Assembly (NCBI RefSeq): GCF_002238045.1
Contig: NZ_NBYO01000001.1
Span: forward strand, 1 to 64,000
DNA: 64,000 bases
Origin: Notoacmeibacter marinus
GTDB lineage: Bacteria; Pseudomonadota; Alphaproteobacteria; Rhizobiales; Rhizobiaceae
Reading direction: 5' to 3'
Shown one piece after another: positions 53,187 to 62,714 of this stretch. Each line of letters starts with the position of its first letter. Within the stretch, counting starts at the first letter, position 1. Made by a program: the position numbers and the translations under genes. The notes beneath the pieces were generated by a model. It made no database searches. It was not told the DNA's origin and worked only from the letters and a program-made list of their open reading frames with translations.

Positions 53187-55922
53187 ATGACGACTCCCTA
53201 TGACAATCCCGACGTCGACGTCGTTCCTCTACCGCCAGTCGACGCGGAAAAAATCACCACGGCCTGCGATTACTGCATCGTGGCCTGCGGCTATCTCGCC
53301 TATCGCTGGCCCGTGGGCCGGCAGGGCGGACCGGCTGCCGATCAGAACGCGCTCGGGATCGATTTCCCGACGGGTGCGCCGCTGACCGCCTGGGTCAGCC
53401 CGAACCAGCACAACATCGTCGACCATGAGGGCCGGCCGCATCACGTCATCATCATTCCCGATCCGGACACGCCGGTCGTCAACGTGGACGGCAACCACTC
53501 CATCCGGGGCGGCACGCTGGCCCAGAAGCTCTACAACCCGACGACACCGACGCGCGAACGTCTGCGCGAGCCGATGATCCGCGTCGTCGATACGCTCACG
53601 CCCGTCTCCTGGGACGTCGTGACCGACGTCATGGCGGAAGTGTCCAAATATGTCCTGGAGAAGCATGGCGTTCACGCCTGGGGCATGAAGACCTATTCGT
53701 ACGAGTTCTTCGAGAACACCTATGCGATCTCCAAGCTGGTGCACAATTCGATCGGCACGCCGATCTACGCACCGCACGACAAGCCGCAGGCCGCCGAAGA
53801 CACGCCCGGCCTCGACGACGCCGGCATCAACGCCTTCTCGGCGAGCTATGACGATTGGGGCATGACCGATGTCGCCTTCTGCTCGGGCGTCGATCCGTAC
53901 GAGACGAAGACCGTGCTCTTCACCTCCTGGATGATGTATGGCGACAATCCAGACAAGAAGATGATCATGGTGACGCCGCACCGGACCATGGGCGTGCAAT
54001 ACGCCCTGGAAAATGGCGGCCTTTGGCTTCCGGTCATTCCGGGGTCCGACACCGCGCTACATCTGGCGATCTCGAAGATCATCCTACAGAACAACTGGCA
54101 GGACCAGGAGTTCATCGACAAGTGGATCGCCAATCGCTGGGAGGTCAACTCCGGCTATGGCCGCGGCACGCGCAACACGCGCTGGCAGTGGCGGACGACC
54201 TGGGGCCGCTACCAGTCCGACTGGGAAGACTACCAGAAATTCATCATGGAAGAGCCTGCCGCGGACCTTGCCAAGGCGGCCGAGATCACCGGCCTGAAGC
54301 CGGAGCTGATCGAGCAGGCGGCCGAGATGATCGCCAAGCCGAAGGAAGACGGCACCCGCGTGAAGACATCCTTCATGCTGGAAAAGGGCAATTACTGGTC
54401 CAACAACTACATGAACACGGCGTCGCTCGCCTCCCTCGGGCTGGTCTGCGGCGCGGGCAACCGCCCCGGTCAGGTCATCTCGCGCGGCGGCGGCCACCAG
54501 CGCGGCTGGATGGGCTCCGGTCCCAAGCGCGTCTATCTGTCGCCGGAGAAGCATCCCGGACGGCGCAAGAAGTCCGTCAATGTCGACCGCTGGGTCATGG
54601 ACGGCAATGTCCGCTTCATGTGGGTGATGGGAACGGTCTGGTTCCCGGCCATGCTCGCCAGCCAGGAACTGGGCTCTCGCGTCCATGACCTCGTCAAGGA
54701 AAGCAAGCATCAGCCGCGCAGCGTCGACCGCGATCATCTGATCGAGGTCTACAAGAAGCGGGTGGACGAAGGCGGCATGGTGCTGGTCAATTCGGACATC
54801 TATCCGGTCGACCCGCTGAACACCCAGATCGCCGACATCGTGCTGCCGGCCGCGGCATGGGGCGAAGAGGACCGCTCGCGCTGTAACGCCGAACGTCGCC
54901 TGCGCCTCTATTCCAAGATCGCCGACGCGCCCGGAGACGCCAAATCGGACTGGTGGGCCATTGCCCAGTTTGCCCAGAAGATGGGGTTCGAAGGGTTCGA
55001 ATGGGAAAATTCCGCCGACATCTTCGAAGAGGCGGCCCGTTTCTCCCGCACCGGCGTGCTATCTTACTACGCCCTTCACAAGAAGGCGCAGGAAGAAGGC
55101 AAGCGCAGCCATGACAAGCTGCGCGAGCTCGGCACCACCGGCATTCAGACGCCGATCCGCATGATCGACGGCGAACTTGTCGGCACCAAGCGCCTGCACG
55201 ACCCAGACAATGATTGGGGCGAGATCGAAGGGGCCGTGGCCGACCAGAAGTGGCTCTATTCCTTCGGCACCCATTCGGGCAAAGCTCTGCTGCTGCGCAC
55301 GCCCTGGGAGAACAATGCCTGGTCCGATTTTTACGAGGCGATCAAGCCGCGCGCCGAAAAGGATGAGGTCTGGATCACCAATGGCCGGGTGAACGAAACC
55401 TGGCAATCGGGCTTCGACGACCGCCGCAAGCCTTATCTGGCAAAACGCTGGCCGTGGCCGTACATCTTCATTCATCCGGAGGATGCGGAACCGCGCGGCA
55501 TCGAATCGGGCGATCTGGTCGAAGGCTACAACGACACGGTCTATATCCAGAGCGGGCGGCCCGTGGGCGTTCAGTCGGATGATCTGTCCTTCACCAAGCT
55601 GAAGGAGGATGGCCACATCACGACGACCGAGGGCAGCTTCGTTGCCGTCGCCATCGTGTCGGACGAGATGCGTCCGGGGGTGACAATGGCCAACTTCAAC
55701 TATCCCGGCAGCCAGGCGAACTCGGTCTGTCACGCGGTGCCCGATCCGGTCAGCGGCAACTATCGCTACAAGCTGGGACGAGGCGTCATCCGCCGCGTCG
55801 GCGAATCTCCGTACAAGAACAATTTCGATGAGATGAGCCTGAAGCCGCGACCGGTCCCGATGGTGGCCACTGACGACGCCACTCCCTGGGACTTCGACTC
55901 CGTCATTCAGCGCAAGGGCTGA
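53187..55922 (+). CDS. idrA: Molybdopterin oxidoreductase large subunit, IdrA-like (iodate reductase / arsenite-oxidase family)
   Basis: A 911-residue bis-MGD molybdoenzyme. The [3Fe-4S] motif is C27-x2-C30-x3-C34 in TACDYCIVACGYLAYRWPVG, and serine S105 in NHSIRGG stands where AioA has S99 instead of a fourth cysteine. QNALGIDF continues the arsenite-oxidase-like pattern. The active-site loop ISRGGGHQRGW has R433 and H437, as AioA R419/H423. No signal peptide is seen; export is expected with the Tat-signal Rieske partner. With two dihaem peroxidases upstream and no arsenic genes nearby, the iodate-reductase (IdrA) assignment is favoured over AioA. The substrate is not proven. Confidence 0.88.
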   Translation: MTTPYDNPDVDVVPLPPVDAEKITTACDYCIVACGYLAYRWPVGRQGGPAADQNALGIDFPTGAPLTAWVSPNQHNIVDHEGRPHHVIIIPDPDTPVVNVDGNHSIRGGTLAQKLYNPTTPTRERLREPMIRVVDTLTPVSWDVVTDVMAEVSKYVLEKHGVHAWGMKTYSYEFFENTYAISKLVHNSIGTPIYAPHDKPQAAEDTPGLDDAGINAFSASYDDWGMTDVAFCSGVDPYETKTVLFTSWMMYGDNPDKKMIMVTPHRTMGVQYALENGGLWLPVIPGSDTALHLAISKIILQNNWQDQEFIDKWIANRWEVNSGYGRGTRNTRWQWRTTWGRYQSDWEDYQKFIMEEPAADLAKAAEITGLKPELIEQAAEMIAKPKEDGTRVKTSFMLEKGNYWSNNYMNTASLASLGLVCGAGNRPGQVISRGGGHQRGWMGSGPKRVYLSPEKHPGRRKKSVNVDRWVMDGNVRFMWVMGTVWFPAMLASQELGSRVHDLVKESKHQPRSVDRDHLIEVYKKRVDEGGMVLVNSDIYPVDPLNTQIADIVLPAAAWGEEDRSRCNAERRLRLYSKIADAPGDAKSDWWAIAQFAQKMGFEGFEWENSADIFEEAARFSRTGVLSYYALHKKAQEEGKRSHDKLRELGTTGIQTPIRMIDGELVGTKRLHDPDNDWGEIEGAVADQKWLYSFGTHSGKALLLRTPWENNAWSDFYEAIKPRAEKDEVWITNGRVNETWQSGFDDRRKPYLAKRWPWPYIFIHPEDAEPRGIESGDLVEGYNDTVYIQSGRPVGVQSDDLSFTKLKEDGHITTTEGSFVAVAIVSDEMRPGVTMANFNYPGSQANSVCHAVPDPVSGNYRYKLGRGVIRRVGESPYKNNFDEMSLKPRPVPMVATDDATPWDFDSVIQRKG

Positions 55923-55933
55923 ACCGGCAAATC

Positions 55934-55966
55934 GAAATGGCGGGATTGCTCAAATCCCGCCATTTC
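55934..55966 (+). terminator. Strong intrinsic terminator after the idr-like operon
   Basis: GAAATGGCGGGATT (55934-55947) and AATCCCGCCATTTC (55953-55966) form a perfect 14-bp stem with a five-base loop, 11 bases past the large-subunit stop. It should end most transcripts before the DUF2478 gene. Confidence 0.85.
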
Positions 55967-55999
55967 TGCTTAACTTCGAACAACAATCGGGGAAACCGG

Positions 56000-56515
56000 A
56001 TGAAACTCGCCGTCGTCTCATCACCGGTTCCTGGTCAGGTCAACGCGGTTCTGTCCAACGTTGCCTTGTATCTGGAACAAAGGAGCTGGCGTTTGGCCGG
56101 GCTCGTTCAGTCTGACGTCGACCGACCCGACAGACGCCATGCCGACATGCATGTGCGTGTTCTGCCGAATGGCGAGACGTTTCGCATCAGCCAGGATCTC
56201 GGATCGAATTCGCGTGGCTGTCGACTGGATACGGCTTCGCTTGAAGCGGCCGTCGGTATCGTGACCGAGGCCATGAGCGGCGATATCGACCTGCTCATCG
56301 TCAACAAATTCGGCAAGCAGGAAGCGCAAGGCGGCGGCTTTCACGCCTTGATCGGCGAAGCGGTGCTGCGCGGCATCCCTGTCCTGACGGCCGTAAACAA
56401 TCTCAATCGAGCGGCCTTCGATGATTTTTCCGGCGGTCTGGCGCACGAATTGCCGGCTGTCGAAGAGGATATCCTCGGCTGGCTGTCCAAGTCACGAGTC
56501 GGCAGAGCCGCCTGA
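56000..56515 (+). CDS. DUF2478 family protein
   Basis: A 171-residue protein of the DUF2478 family, small proteins usually encoded near molybdate uptake or molybdoenzyme genes. The start is MKLAVVSSPVPGQVNAVLSN at 56000 with GGGGA upstream. Visible features are the Rossmann-like N-terminus, the cysteine-containing SRGCRLDTASLEAAV, and DIDLLIVNKFGKQEAQGGGF, where a NK(F/W)GK motif resembles a nucleotide-binding loop. The placement just after the terminator of a molybdoenzyme operon suggests a role in cofactor or molybdate handling. Its 3' end overlaps the convergent cysQ gene by 24 bases. Confidence 0.8.
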   Translation: MKLAVVSSPVPGQVNAVLSNVALYLEQRSWRLAGLVQSDVDRPDRRHADMHVRVLPNGETFRISQDLGSNSRGCRLDTASLEAAVGIVTEAMSGDIDLLIVNKFGKQEAQGGGFHALIGEAVLRGIPVLTAVNNLNRAAFDDFSGGLAHELPAVEEDILGWLSKSRVGRAA

Positions 56516-57373
56516 ACTGATTTGTTTCGACACAGGAATGCTCTCGCACGCTCCTTCGGCCAGCACCCGCTCCAGCAATTCTTCGTTCCCGGCACAGATG
56601 AACGGTCCATTGGCAAAATCGGCATCGTCTGCCTGATCGGTCTTGCCATAGACGAGCGCTTGTCCGTCCGGCTTCCGGGTCAGGCCGCCAGCGGCGCGAA
56701 GAACGGCGTCGCCCGCCGCCGTATCCCATTCCATCGTTCGCCCGAAGCGCGGGTAGAGATCGGCCTCTCCTTCCGCCAGCAGACAGAATTTCAGCGATGA
56801 GCCGACCGAAACGGTCTGCGCCTTCGGGCAACTTGCGATGAACCGGTCAGTCTGCGGCGTTCGGTGGGAAACACTGGCGACGACGCGCAGCGGTGTCGCG
56901 GGGCGCTGGGAGGCAATAGGATGGCGACCATCGATAGCGCCCTGCTGCATGATGGCACGGGCCGATATGGCTCCAGCCGGCGAACCAGCCCAGATCTGCT
57001 GTCGGGCAGGCGCCAGCACGACGCCGACGGTCGGAACGCCGTCTTCGATCAGGGCGATATTGACGGTGAAATCGTCATTGTCCTTGATGAATTCGCGAGT
57101 GCCGTCCAGCGCATCGACCAGAACGAAACGCCCGCCCGAAATGTCGGGTCGCCGACCTGCTGCGACCTCTTCCTCGGCGACAACCGGTATGTTGGGAAGC
57201 TCGTCCGCCAGCCCTTTCAGGATGATGGCCTCGGCTGTCCTGTCGGCCTCGGTGACGGGGGAATCGTCGGTCTTGCATTCGACTTCGATTCCCCTTGCCC
57301 GAATGGCGAGGATTGCCCTGCCCGCCTCCAATGCAAGCCGTTCGAAAATCTCCAGAACGGCTTGGCTTTGCAT
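56492..57373 (-). CDS. cysQ: 3'(2'),5'-bisphosphate nucleotidase
   Basis: A 293-residue inositol-monophosphatase-fold enzyme that removes PAP made during sulfate assimilation. Metal-binding motifs: VVAEEEVAAG, VDALDGTREFIKDNDDF and the C-terminal EWDTAAGDAVLRAAGG. The start is ATG at 57373, overlapping the cysNC stop (TGATG), in preference to an ATG at 57400. It is the last gene of the cysD-cysNC-cysQ set. Its end overlaps DUF2478 head-on by 24 bases. Confidence 0.93.
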   Translation of the reverse strand: MQSQAVLEIFERLALEAGRAILAIRARGIEVECKTDDSPVTEADRTAEAIILKGLADELPNIPVVAEEEVAAGRRPDISGGRFVLVDALDGTREFIKDNDDFTVNIALIEDGVPTVGVVLAPARQQIWAGSPAGAISARAIMQQGAIDGRHPIASQRPATPLRVVASVSHRTPQTDRFIASCPKAQTVSVGSSLKFCLLAEGEADLYPRFGRTMEWDTAAGDAVLRAAGGLTRKPDGQALVYGKTDQADDADFANGPFICAGNEELLERVLAEGACESIPVSKQISSGGSADS

Positions 57374-59298
57374 CAAATATAACCTCGTTCGATCATCCAC
57401 GCTTCGATCTCGTCGGCCATGTCTTCCGCCGTCCGGTCCTTGGCCTTCAGGTGGATTTCGGCGCGCTCCGGCAGTTCGAACGGGCTATCGACGCCGGTGA
57501 AGTTCTCGATTTCGCCGGCATAGGCTTTCTTGTAAAGACCCTTCGGATCGCGACGGGCGCATTCCTCGATGGGCGTATCCACCCAGATCGTGATCATTTC
57601 GCCCTCGTCGAGCAGATCGCGCACCATCCGCCGCTCCGCCCGGAAGGGCGAAATGAAGGAGCAGAGGACGATCAGCCCGGCATCCGACATGAGTTTGGCG
57701 ACCTCGCCGACGCGGCGGATATTCTCCACCCGATCCTCGTCGGTGAAACCGAGATCGCGGTTGAGCCCATGGCGCACATTGTCGCCGTCCAGCGTATAGG
57801 TATGCTTACCCTTGGCGTGCAGGCGCTTCTCCAGAATGTTCGCGACGGTGGATTTGCCGGAGCCGGATAGACCCGTGAACCACAGCACGGCGGGTTTCTG
57901 CCCCTTGGCCTCGGCGCGGGAGGCCTTGTTCACGTCGAGCGCCTGCCAGTGGATATTGTCGGCGCGGCGGAGAGCCGAATTGATCATACCCGCCCCGACT
58001 GTCGCATTGGTCACGCGGTCGATCAGGACGAACGCGCCGGTCGCCCGGTTCTTCGCATAGGGATCGAAGGCCAGATCGCTCTGCGTGGCGATGTTGATCA
58101 CACCGACCTCGTTGAGGTCGAGGTGTCGGGCGGCCTCCTCAGCGAATGTGTTGACGTCGACCTTGTGCCGAAGCGCCGTGACATTGGCCGACACCTGGTC
58201 GGTTTCGGTCCGCAGAATGTAGGACCGACCGGGCAGCAGCGGCTGCTCGCCGAACCAGACGATATTGGCCTCGAACTGGCTGGCAATGTGCGGTCGCTCT
58301 TCGGGTGCGACCAGCATGTTGCCGCGCGAGACCTCGATTTCGTCGTTCAGAACGAGCGTAACCGCCTGCCCGGTGGCGGCTGCCTCCAGATTGCCGTCCA
58401 TGGAGACGATCCGTGAAACCCGCGCGGTCTTGCCGCTCTTGGCGACGACAACCTCATCGCCGACTGCAACTGCCCCGGACGCGACTGTTCCGGCAAAACC
58501 ACGGAAATCCAGATGCGGGCGGTTCACATATTGCACCGGAAAACGCAGCGGCAGATCGTCCGTCCGGTCGTCGACCGCGACGGTTTCGAGATGATCGAGA
58601 AGCGTCGGGCCATCATACCAGCCCATTTTCCGGCTACGCGTCGTGACATTGTCGCCGTAGCGGGCGCTCATCGGGATCGGAGTGATCGTCTCGAAGCCGA
58701 AATCGGCAGCGAAACGCCGGTAGTCGGCAACGATCTGGTCGAAGGTCTCCTGGCTGTAATCGGCCAGATCGATCTTGTTGATAGCGACGACGATGTGGCG
58801 AATGCCGAGCAGCGACGCGATGAAGGAGTGGCGGCGCGTCTGAGGCAGAACGCCCTTGCGGGCATCGATCAGCACGATGGCGAGATCGGCGGTTGAGGCG
58901 CCCGTCGCCATGTTGCGGGTGTATTGCTCGTGACCGGGCGTATCGGCCACGATGAATTTGCGCCGGGCCGTGGCGAAGAAGCGGTAGGCGACATCGATGG
59001 TGATGCCCTGCTCCCGCTCGCTTTCGAGACCGTCGACGAGCAGGGCGAAATCAATGTCCTCGCCCGTTGTGCCGAATTTCTTCGACTCGCTCTCCAGCGA
59101 GGCCAGTTGATCCTCGAAGATCAGTTTGGTGTCGTAGAGAAGCCGGCCGATCAGGGTCGACTTGCCGTCATCCACCGATCCGCAGGTCAGAAAGCGCAGA
59201 AAGCTCTTGGCTTCCTGCTCGGCGAGAAAGGCGGCGACAGTATCGGCCGCCGTGATTTCGGCTTCATCCAGCCGGTCGAGTTTGGCGAGCGCGCTCAT
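57373..59298 (-). CDS. cysNC: Bifunctional sulfate adenylyltransferase subunit 1 / APS kinase
   Basis: A 641-residue fusion. Residues 1-440 are the GTPase CysN: P-loop [26 protein letters not shown] in the switch region, NKIDL specificity motif. The C-terminal 190 residues are APS kinase CysC with [16 protein letters not shown] and [16 protein letters not shown]. It makes APS and then PAPS from sulfate with CysD. The start is ATG at 59298 overlapping the cysD stop (TGATG); the longer ORF to 59457 is a shadow of cysD. The fused form is common in alphaproteobacteria. Confidence 0.95.
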   Translation of the reverse strand: MSALAKLDRLDEAEITAADTVAAFLAEQEAKSFLRFLTCGSVDDGKSTLIGRLLYDTKLIFEDQLASLESESKKFGTTGEDIDFALLVDGLESEREQGITIDVAYRFFATARRKFIVADTPGHEQYTRNMATGASTADLAIVLIDARKGVLPQTRRHSFIASLLGIRHIVVAINKIDLADYSQETFDQIVADYRRFAADFGFETITPIPMSARYGDNVTTRSRKMGWYDGPTLLDHLETVAVDDRTDDLPLRFPVQYVNRPHLDFRGFAGTVASGAVAVGDEVVVAKSGKTARVSRIVSMDGNLEAAATGQAVTLVLNDEIEVSRGNMLVAPEERPHIASQFEANIVWFGEQPLLPGRSYILRTETDQVSANVTALRHKVDVNTFAEEAARHLDLNEVGVINIATQSDLAFDPYAKNRATGAFVLIDRVTNATVGAGMINSALRRADNIHWQALDVNKASRAEAKGQKPAVLWFTGLSGSGKSTVANILEKRLHAKGKHTYTLDGDNVRHGLNRDLGFTDEDRVENIRRVGEVAKLMSDAGLIVLCSFISPFRAERRMVRDLLDEGEMITIWVDTPIEECARRDPKGLYKKAYAGEIENFTGVDSPFELPERAEIHLKAKDRTAEDMADEIEAWMIERGYI

Positions 59299-60203
59299 CA
59301 GAAATACCCCTCGCGTTTCTTCTTTTCCATCGAGCCGGCCTCGTCCTTGTCGATCAGGCGGCCCTGTCGTTCGGAGGTGCGGGCGACCAGCATCTCGGCG
59401 ACGATCGCTTCGAGCGTGTCGGCCTCGCTTTCGATAGCGCCGGTCAGCGGGTAGCAACCGAGCGTACGGAACCGGACCATCTGCTCCTTCGGTTCTTCGC
59501 CGGGCAGAAGCTCCATGCGGTCATCATCGCGCATGATGAGCATGCCGTCGCGCTCGACCACGGGACGTTGCTTGGCGAAATAGAGGGGCACAATAGGGAT
59601 GCGCTCCTGCAGGATGTACTGCCAGATATCGAGCTCGGTCCAATTGGAGAGCGGGAAGACGCGGATCGATTCGCCCTTGGCGACGCGTGTGTTGTAGATA
59701 TTCCACATTTCCGGCCGCTGGTTCTTCGGGTCCCAACCATGGCTGGCATTGCGGAACGAGAAGATACGCTCCTTGGCGCGGCTCTTCTCCTCATCGCGCC
59801 GCGCACCGCCGAAGGCCGCATCGAACCCGTATTTGTCGAGCGCCTGGCGCAGGCCGACCGTCTTGTAGAGGTGGGTGTGCACCGAGGAGCCGTGCGTGAA
59901 CGGCCCGACGCCCTCGTCGCGTGCTTCCTCGTTTGTGTGAACCAGAAGATCGAACCCCTTGTCGCGTGCCATGCGGTCCCGAAACTCGATCATCTCGCGG
60001 AACTTCCAGGTCGTATCGACATGCAGAAAGGGAAAGGGCGGCGGCGCGGGATAGAAGGCCTTGAGTGCCAGATGCAGCATGACCGACGAATCCTTGCCCA
60101 CCGAATAGAGCATGACAGGATTGTCGAAACTGGCCGCCACTTCACGGAAGATGTGGATCGATTCCGCTTCGAGCCGTTGCAGATGGGAAAGGGGGGCGTT
60201 CAT
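59298..60203 (-). CDS. cysD: Sulfate adenylyltransferase subunit 2
   Basis: A 301-residue PP-loop ATPase-type protein forming APS with CysN. Motifs: [20 protein letters not shown] (PP-loop), [20 protein letters not shown], and [20 protein letters not shown]. The start is ATG at 60203 with AGGAA upstream; an ATG at 60275 would add 24 unconserved residues. The upstream 136-base gap probably holds the promoter for the cys genes. Confidence 0.94.
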   Translation of the reverse strand: MNAPLSHLQRLEAESIHIFREVAASFDNPVMLYSVGKDSSVMLHLALKAFYPAPPPFPFLHVDTTWKFREMIEFRDRMARDKGFDLLVHTNEEARDEGVGPFTHGSSVHTHLYKTVGLRQALDKYGFDAAFGGARRDEEKSRAKERIFSFRNASHGWDPKNQRPEMWNIYNTRVAKGESIRVFPLSNWTELDIWQYILQERIPIVPLYFAKQRPVVERDGMLIMRDDDRMELLPGEEPKEQMVRFRTLGCYPLTGAIESEADTLEAIVAEMLVARTSERQGRLIDKDEAGSMEKKKREGYF

Positions 60204-60280
60204 GAATATTCCTGTCGCGGGGACGCAGAGTGGAGGTCGTACCCGAGTTGGTATGACCCTCGGCGATCCCAGCAAAGGAA

Positions 60281-60290
60281 TAGTCGATTA
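60281..60290. promoter_or_regulatory. Candidate operator upstream of cysD
   Basis: TAGTCGATTA (60281-60290) is palindromic around TCGA (TA-N-TCGA-N-TA), 77 bases upstream of the cysD start, in an AT-richer stretch. It is the only palindrome spotted in the 136-base gap. A sulfur- or redox-responsive regulator site is possible. Confidence 0.3.
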
Positions 60291-60339
60291 AATATCCGGC
60301 GCAGATTAGGAGGCTTTGCCCGATGATAAGCTTGGCGGT

Positions 60340-61854
60340 TCAGATCGTCTGGTTATAGGCGCCCACCGCATCGTGACGGCGCAGGAGACTGTCTACCGCC
60401 TCGAACATCGCCCGCTTGCGGTCCTCGGAAACCGGGCTTTCGACTACGACAACGATCTCCGGCTTGTTGGACGAAGCGCGGACGAGGCCCCAGGTGCCCT
60501 CATCGTCCGTCACGCGGATGCCGTTGACGGTATTGGTTTCCGCAATCGGGTGACCGGCCAGCGTTTCGCCCATCCTCTCCATCTCGAGGATGGATTGCAC
60601 GACATTCTCCACCACCTCGTATTTGACCTCGTCGGCGCAATGGGCGCTCATAGTCGGCGATCCGAAGGTCAGCGGCAGGTCGTCATAGAGGCCGCCCAGC
60701 GTTTGGCCGGGATTGCGATCCAGCATTCGTAGCACGGCGACGGCGGTCAGCAGGCCGTCATCATAGCCCCGGCCATAGGGCGGCCCGAAGAAGAAGTGGC
60801 CGGATTTCTCGAAGCCTGCGGTGGCGCCGAGATCGCGGACGCGGCGCTTGATGTAGGAATGACCGGTCTTGAAGTAGTCGGTCCGCGCGCCGAGGTCCTG
60901 AAGCACGGTATCGGTATGGTAAAGGCCGGTCGATTTGACGTCGACGACGAACTGGCCGCCGCCCTGCTCCCTAGCCATATCCCGCGCCAGCATCACGCCG
61001 ATCTTATCGGCGAAGATTTCGCGGCCGGTCTCGTCCACCACGCCACAGCGGTCGCCATCGCCGTCGAAGCCGAGCGCCAGATCCGCCCCATGTTCGACCA
61101 CCGCCGCCGCCATGGTGTGCAACATTTCCATGTCTTCGGGGTTCGGGTTGTAACGTGGAAAACTGTGGTCGAGTTCGCAATCGAGCGGGATCACCTCGCA
61201 ACCGAGGCGCTCCAGTGCTTCCGGCGCAAACGCGCCGGCCGTGCCATTGCCGCAGGCGCAGACGACCTTGAGGCGGCGACCGATTTCGATGCCACCCGTC
61301 ACTTCCTCGAGATAGCGCTCACGGAAACCTTCGACCCGATCGTAAGAGCCGCCCTTCGCCGTTTCGTACGCGCCGGAAAGCACGATGTCGCGCAGCGCCG
61401 CCATGTCGTCAGGCCCGAAGGTGACCGGCCGCTCGCAGCCCATCTTCACGCCGGTCCAGCCATTTTCATTGTGGCTCGCCGTCACCATGGCGACAGAGGG
61501 CGCATCCAGCGCGAACTGCGCGAAATAGGCCATGGGTGACAGCGCCAGACCAATATCAAGCACCTCGGCGCCGCCCGCCATCAGTCCCTGCGCCAGCGCC
61601 AGCTTGATCGAAAGCGAATAGGAGCGGAAATCGTGGCCGATTGCGATCCGCCGGCCGATCCCCTTTCGGGCGATCAATGTCGCCAGTCCCATGCCGAGCG
61701 CCTGCACGCCCAGCAGATTGAGTTCCGGCGGCTTGTCGCTGCCCGGATGGCCGAACCACCAGCGCGCATCGTATTCGCGAAACCCCGTTGGCTTGACCAG
61801 CGGGCGGGTCTCGAAAGCGTAGCTGTTCGGCTCGAGATCAGCAGCGGGCTTCAT
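60340..61854 (-). CDS. Phosphomannomutase/phosphoglucomutase
   Basis: A 504-residue alpha-D-phosphohexomutase. The phosphoserine loop is VTASHNENGWTG, the metal-binding loop FDGDGDRCGVVD, the sugar-binding motif EKSGHFFFGPP and the phosphate-binding tail VRASSNKPEIVVVVE. GREYDAR-like FREYDARWWFG is at the N-terminus. It interconverts hexose 6- and 1-phosphates for lipopolysaccharide or exopolysaccharide precursors. The start is ATG at 61854 with GGGGAGG upstream; the in-frame extension to 62634 is a shadow of kdsA. Confidence 0.92.
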   Translation of the reverse strand: MKPAADLEPNSYAFETRPLVKPTGFREYDARWWFGHPGSDKPPELNLLGVQALGMGLATLIARKGIGRRIAIGHDFRSYSLSIKLALAQGLMAGGAEVLDIGLALSPMAYFAQFALDAPSVAMVTASHNENGWTGVKMGCERPVTFGPDDMAALRDIVLSGAYETAKGGSYDRVEGFRERYLEEVTGGIEIGRRLKVVCACGNGTAGAFAPEALERLGCEVIPLDCELDHSFPRYNPNPEDMEMLHTMAAAVVEHGADLALGFDGDGDRCGVVDETGREIFADKIGVMLARDMAREQGGGQFVVDVKSTGLYHTDTVLQDLGARTDYFKTGHSYIKRRVRDLGATAGFEKSGHFFFGPPYGRGYDDGLLTAVAVLRMLDRNPGQTLGGLYDDLPLTFGSPTMSAHCADEVKYEVVENVVQSILEMERMGETLAGHPIAETNTVNGIRVTDDEGTWGLVRASSNKPEIVVVVESPVSEDRKRAMFEAVDSLLRRHDAVGAYNQTI

Positions 61855-61883
61855 CTTGGCCTCCCCGGCGCTCAGGAACGTTG

Positions 61884-62714
61884 TCAGCCCTTGGTGACCG
61901 CATCGAAGGCCATCAGCCGTTCGAGCATGGCTTCCATCCGGTCGAGCGGCACCATGTTCGGACCGTCGGAGGGCGCGTTGTCGGGGTCTTGGTGGGTCTC
62001 GACGAACAGGCCCGCCACGCCGACGGCAATGGCAGCGCGCGAGAGCGTTTCGACGAAGCGCCGCTCCCCGCCGGTGGACCCGCCCTGCCCGCCCGGCTGC
62101 TGAACCGAATGGGTGGCATCGAAGATCACCGGCGCGCCGGTCTCGGCCATGATCGGCAGCGAGCGCATGTCGGAAACCAGCGTGTTGTAGCCGAAGGACG
62201 CGCCGCGCTCGGTCAGCAGCACGTTCGGATTGCCGCTCTCGACGATCTTGGCCAGCACGTTCGTCATGTCCCAGGGCGCCAGAAACTGGCCCTTCTTGAC
62301 GTTGACGACGCGCCCGGTCTTCGCGGCGGCAACGAGCAGATCGGTCTGGCGGCACAGGAAGGCCGGGATCTGGAGAATATCGACGATCTCCCCCACCGTG
62401 GCGCACTGCTCTTCGGTATGGACATCCGTCAGAACCGGCAGGTCCAGCGCCTTCTTCAGATCGGCGAAGACCGGCAATGCGTCGTCCAGACCGATTCCAC
62501 GCCTGCCGGAAAGCGAGGTCCGGTTCGCCTTGTCGAAGGAGGATTTGTAGACCAGCCCCAGACCCAGGCGACCGCAGATCTCTTTCAGCGCGCCGGCCAT
62601 GTCGAACGCATGATCGCGGCTTTCCATCTGGCATGGGCCGGCGATCAGCGTGAAGGGCGCGTCATTGGCGAAGGATACCGATCCGGCGCGGACGGTGCGA
62701 TTGGCCTGGACCAT
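61884..62714 (-). CDS. kdsA: 3-deoxy-D-manno-octulosonate 8-phosphate synthase
   Basis: A 276-residue TIM-barrel enzyme condensing arabinose 5-phosphate and PEP to KDO-8-phosphate for lipopolysaccharide. Motifs: LIAGPCQMESRDHAFDMAG, KSSFDKANRTSLSGRRGIG, LTDVHTEEQC, VNVKKGQFLAPWDM and IFDATHSVQQPGGQGGSTGG. The start ATG at 62714 follows AGGAGA; the ATG at 62879 is in divergent promoter DNA. Presence implies an LPS-bearing Gram-negative host. Confidence 0.96.
   Translation of the reverse strand: MVQANRTVRAGSVSFANDAPFTLIAGPCQMESRDHAFDMAGALKEICGRLGLGLVYKSSFDKANRTSLSGRRGIGLDDALPVFADLKKALDLPVLTDVHTEEQCATVGEIVDILQIPAFLCRQTDLLVAAAKTGRVVNVKKGQFLAPWDMTNVLAKIVESGNPNVLLTERGASFGYNTLVSDMRSLPIMAETGAPVIFDATHSVQQPGGQGGSTGGERRFVETLSRAAIAVGVAGLFVETHQDPDNAPSDGPNMVPLDRMEAMLERLMAFDAVTKG

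Noticed and set aside
53187..55922. Annotation as arsenite oxidase large subunit AioA
   Set aside because: Cluster ligands fit, but the adjacent pair of dihaem peroxidases, the absence of AioSR-type regulators and of any arsenic gene favour IdrA. Not fully excluded.
60340..62634. 764-codon frame for the phosphohexomutase
   Set aside because: The first 260 codons are antisense-free shadow of kdsA in another frame. ATG at 61854 has a ribosome-binding site and gives the family length.
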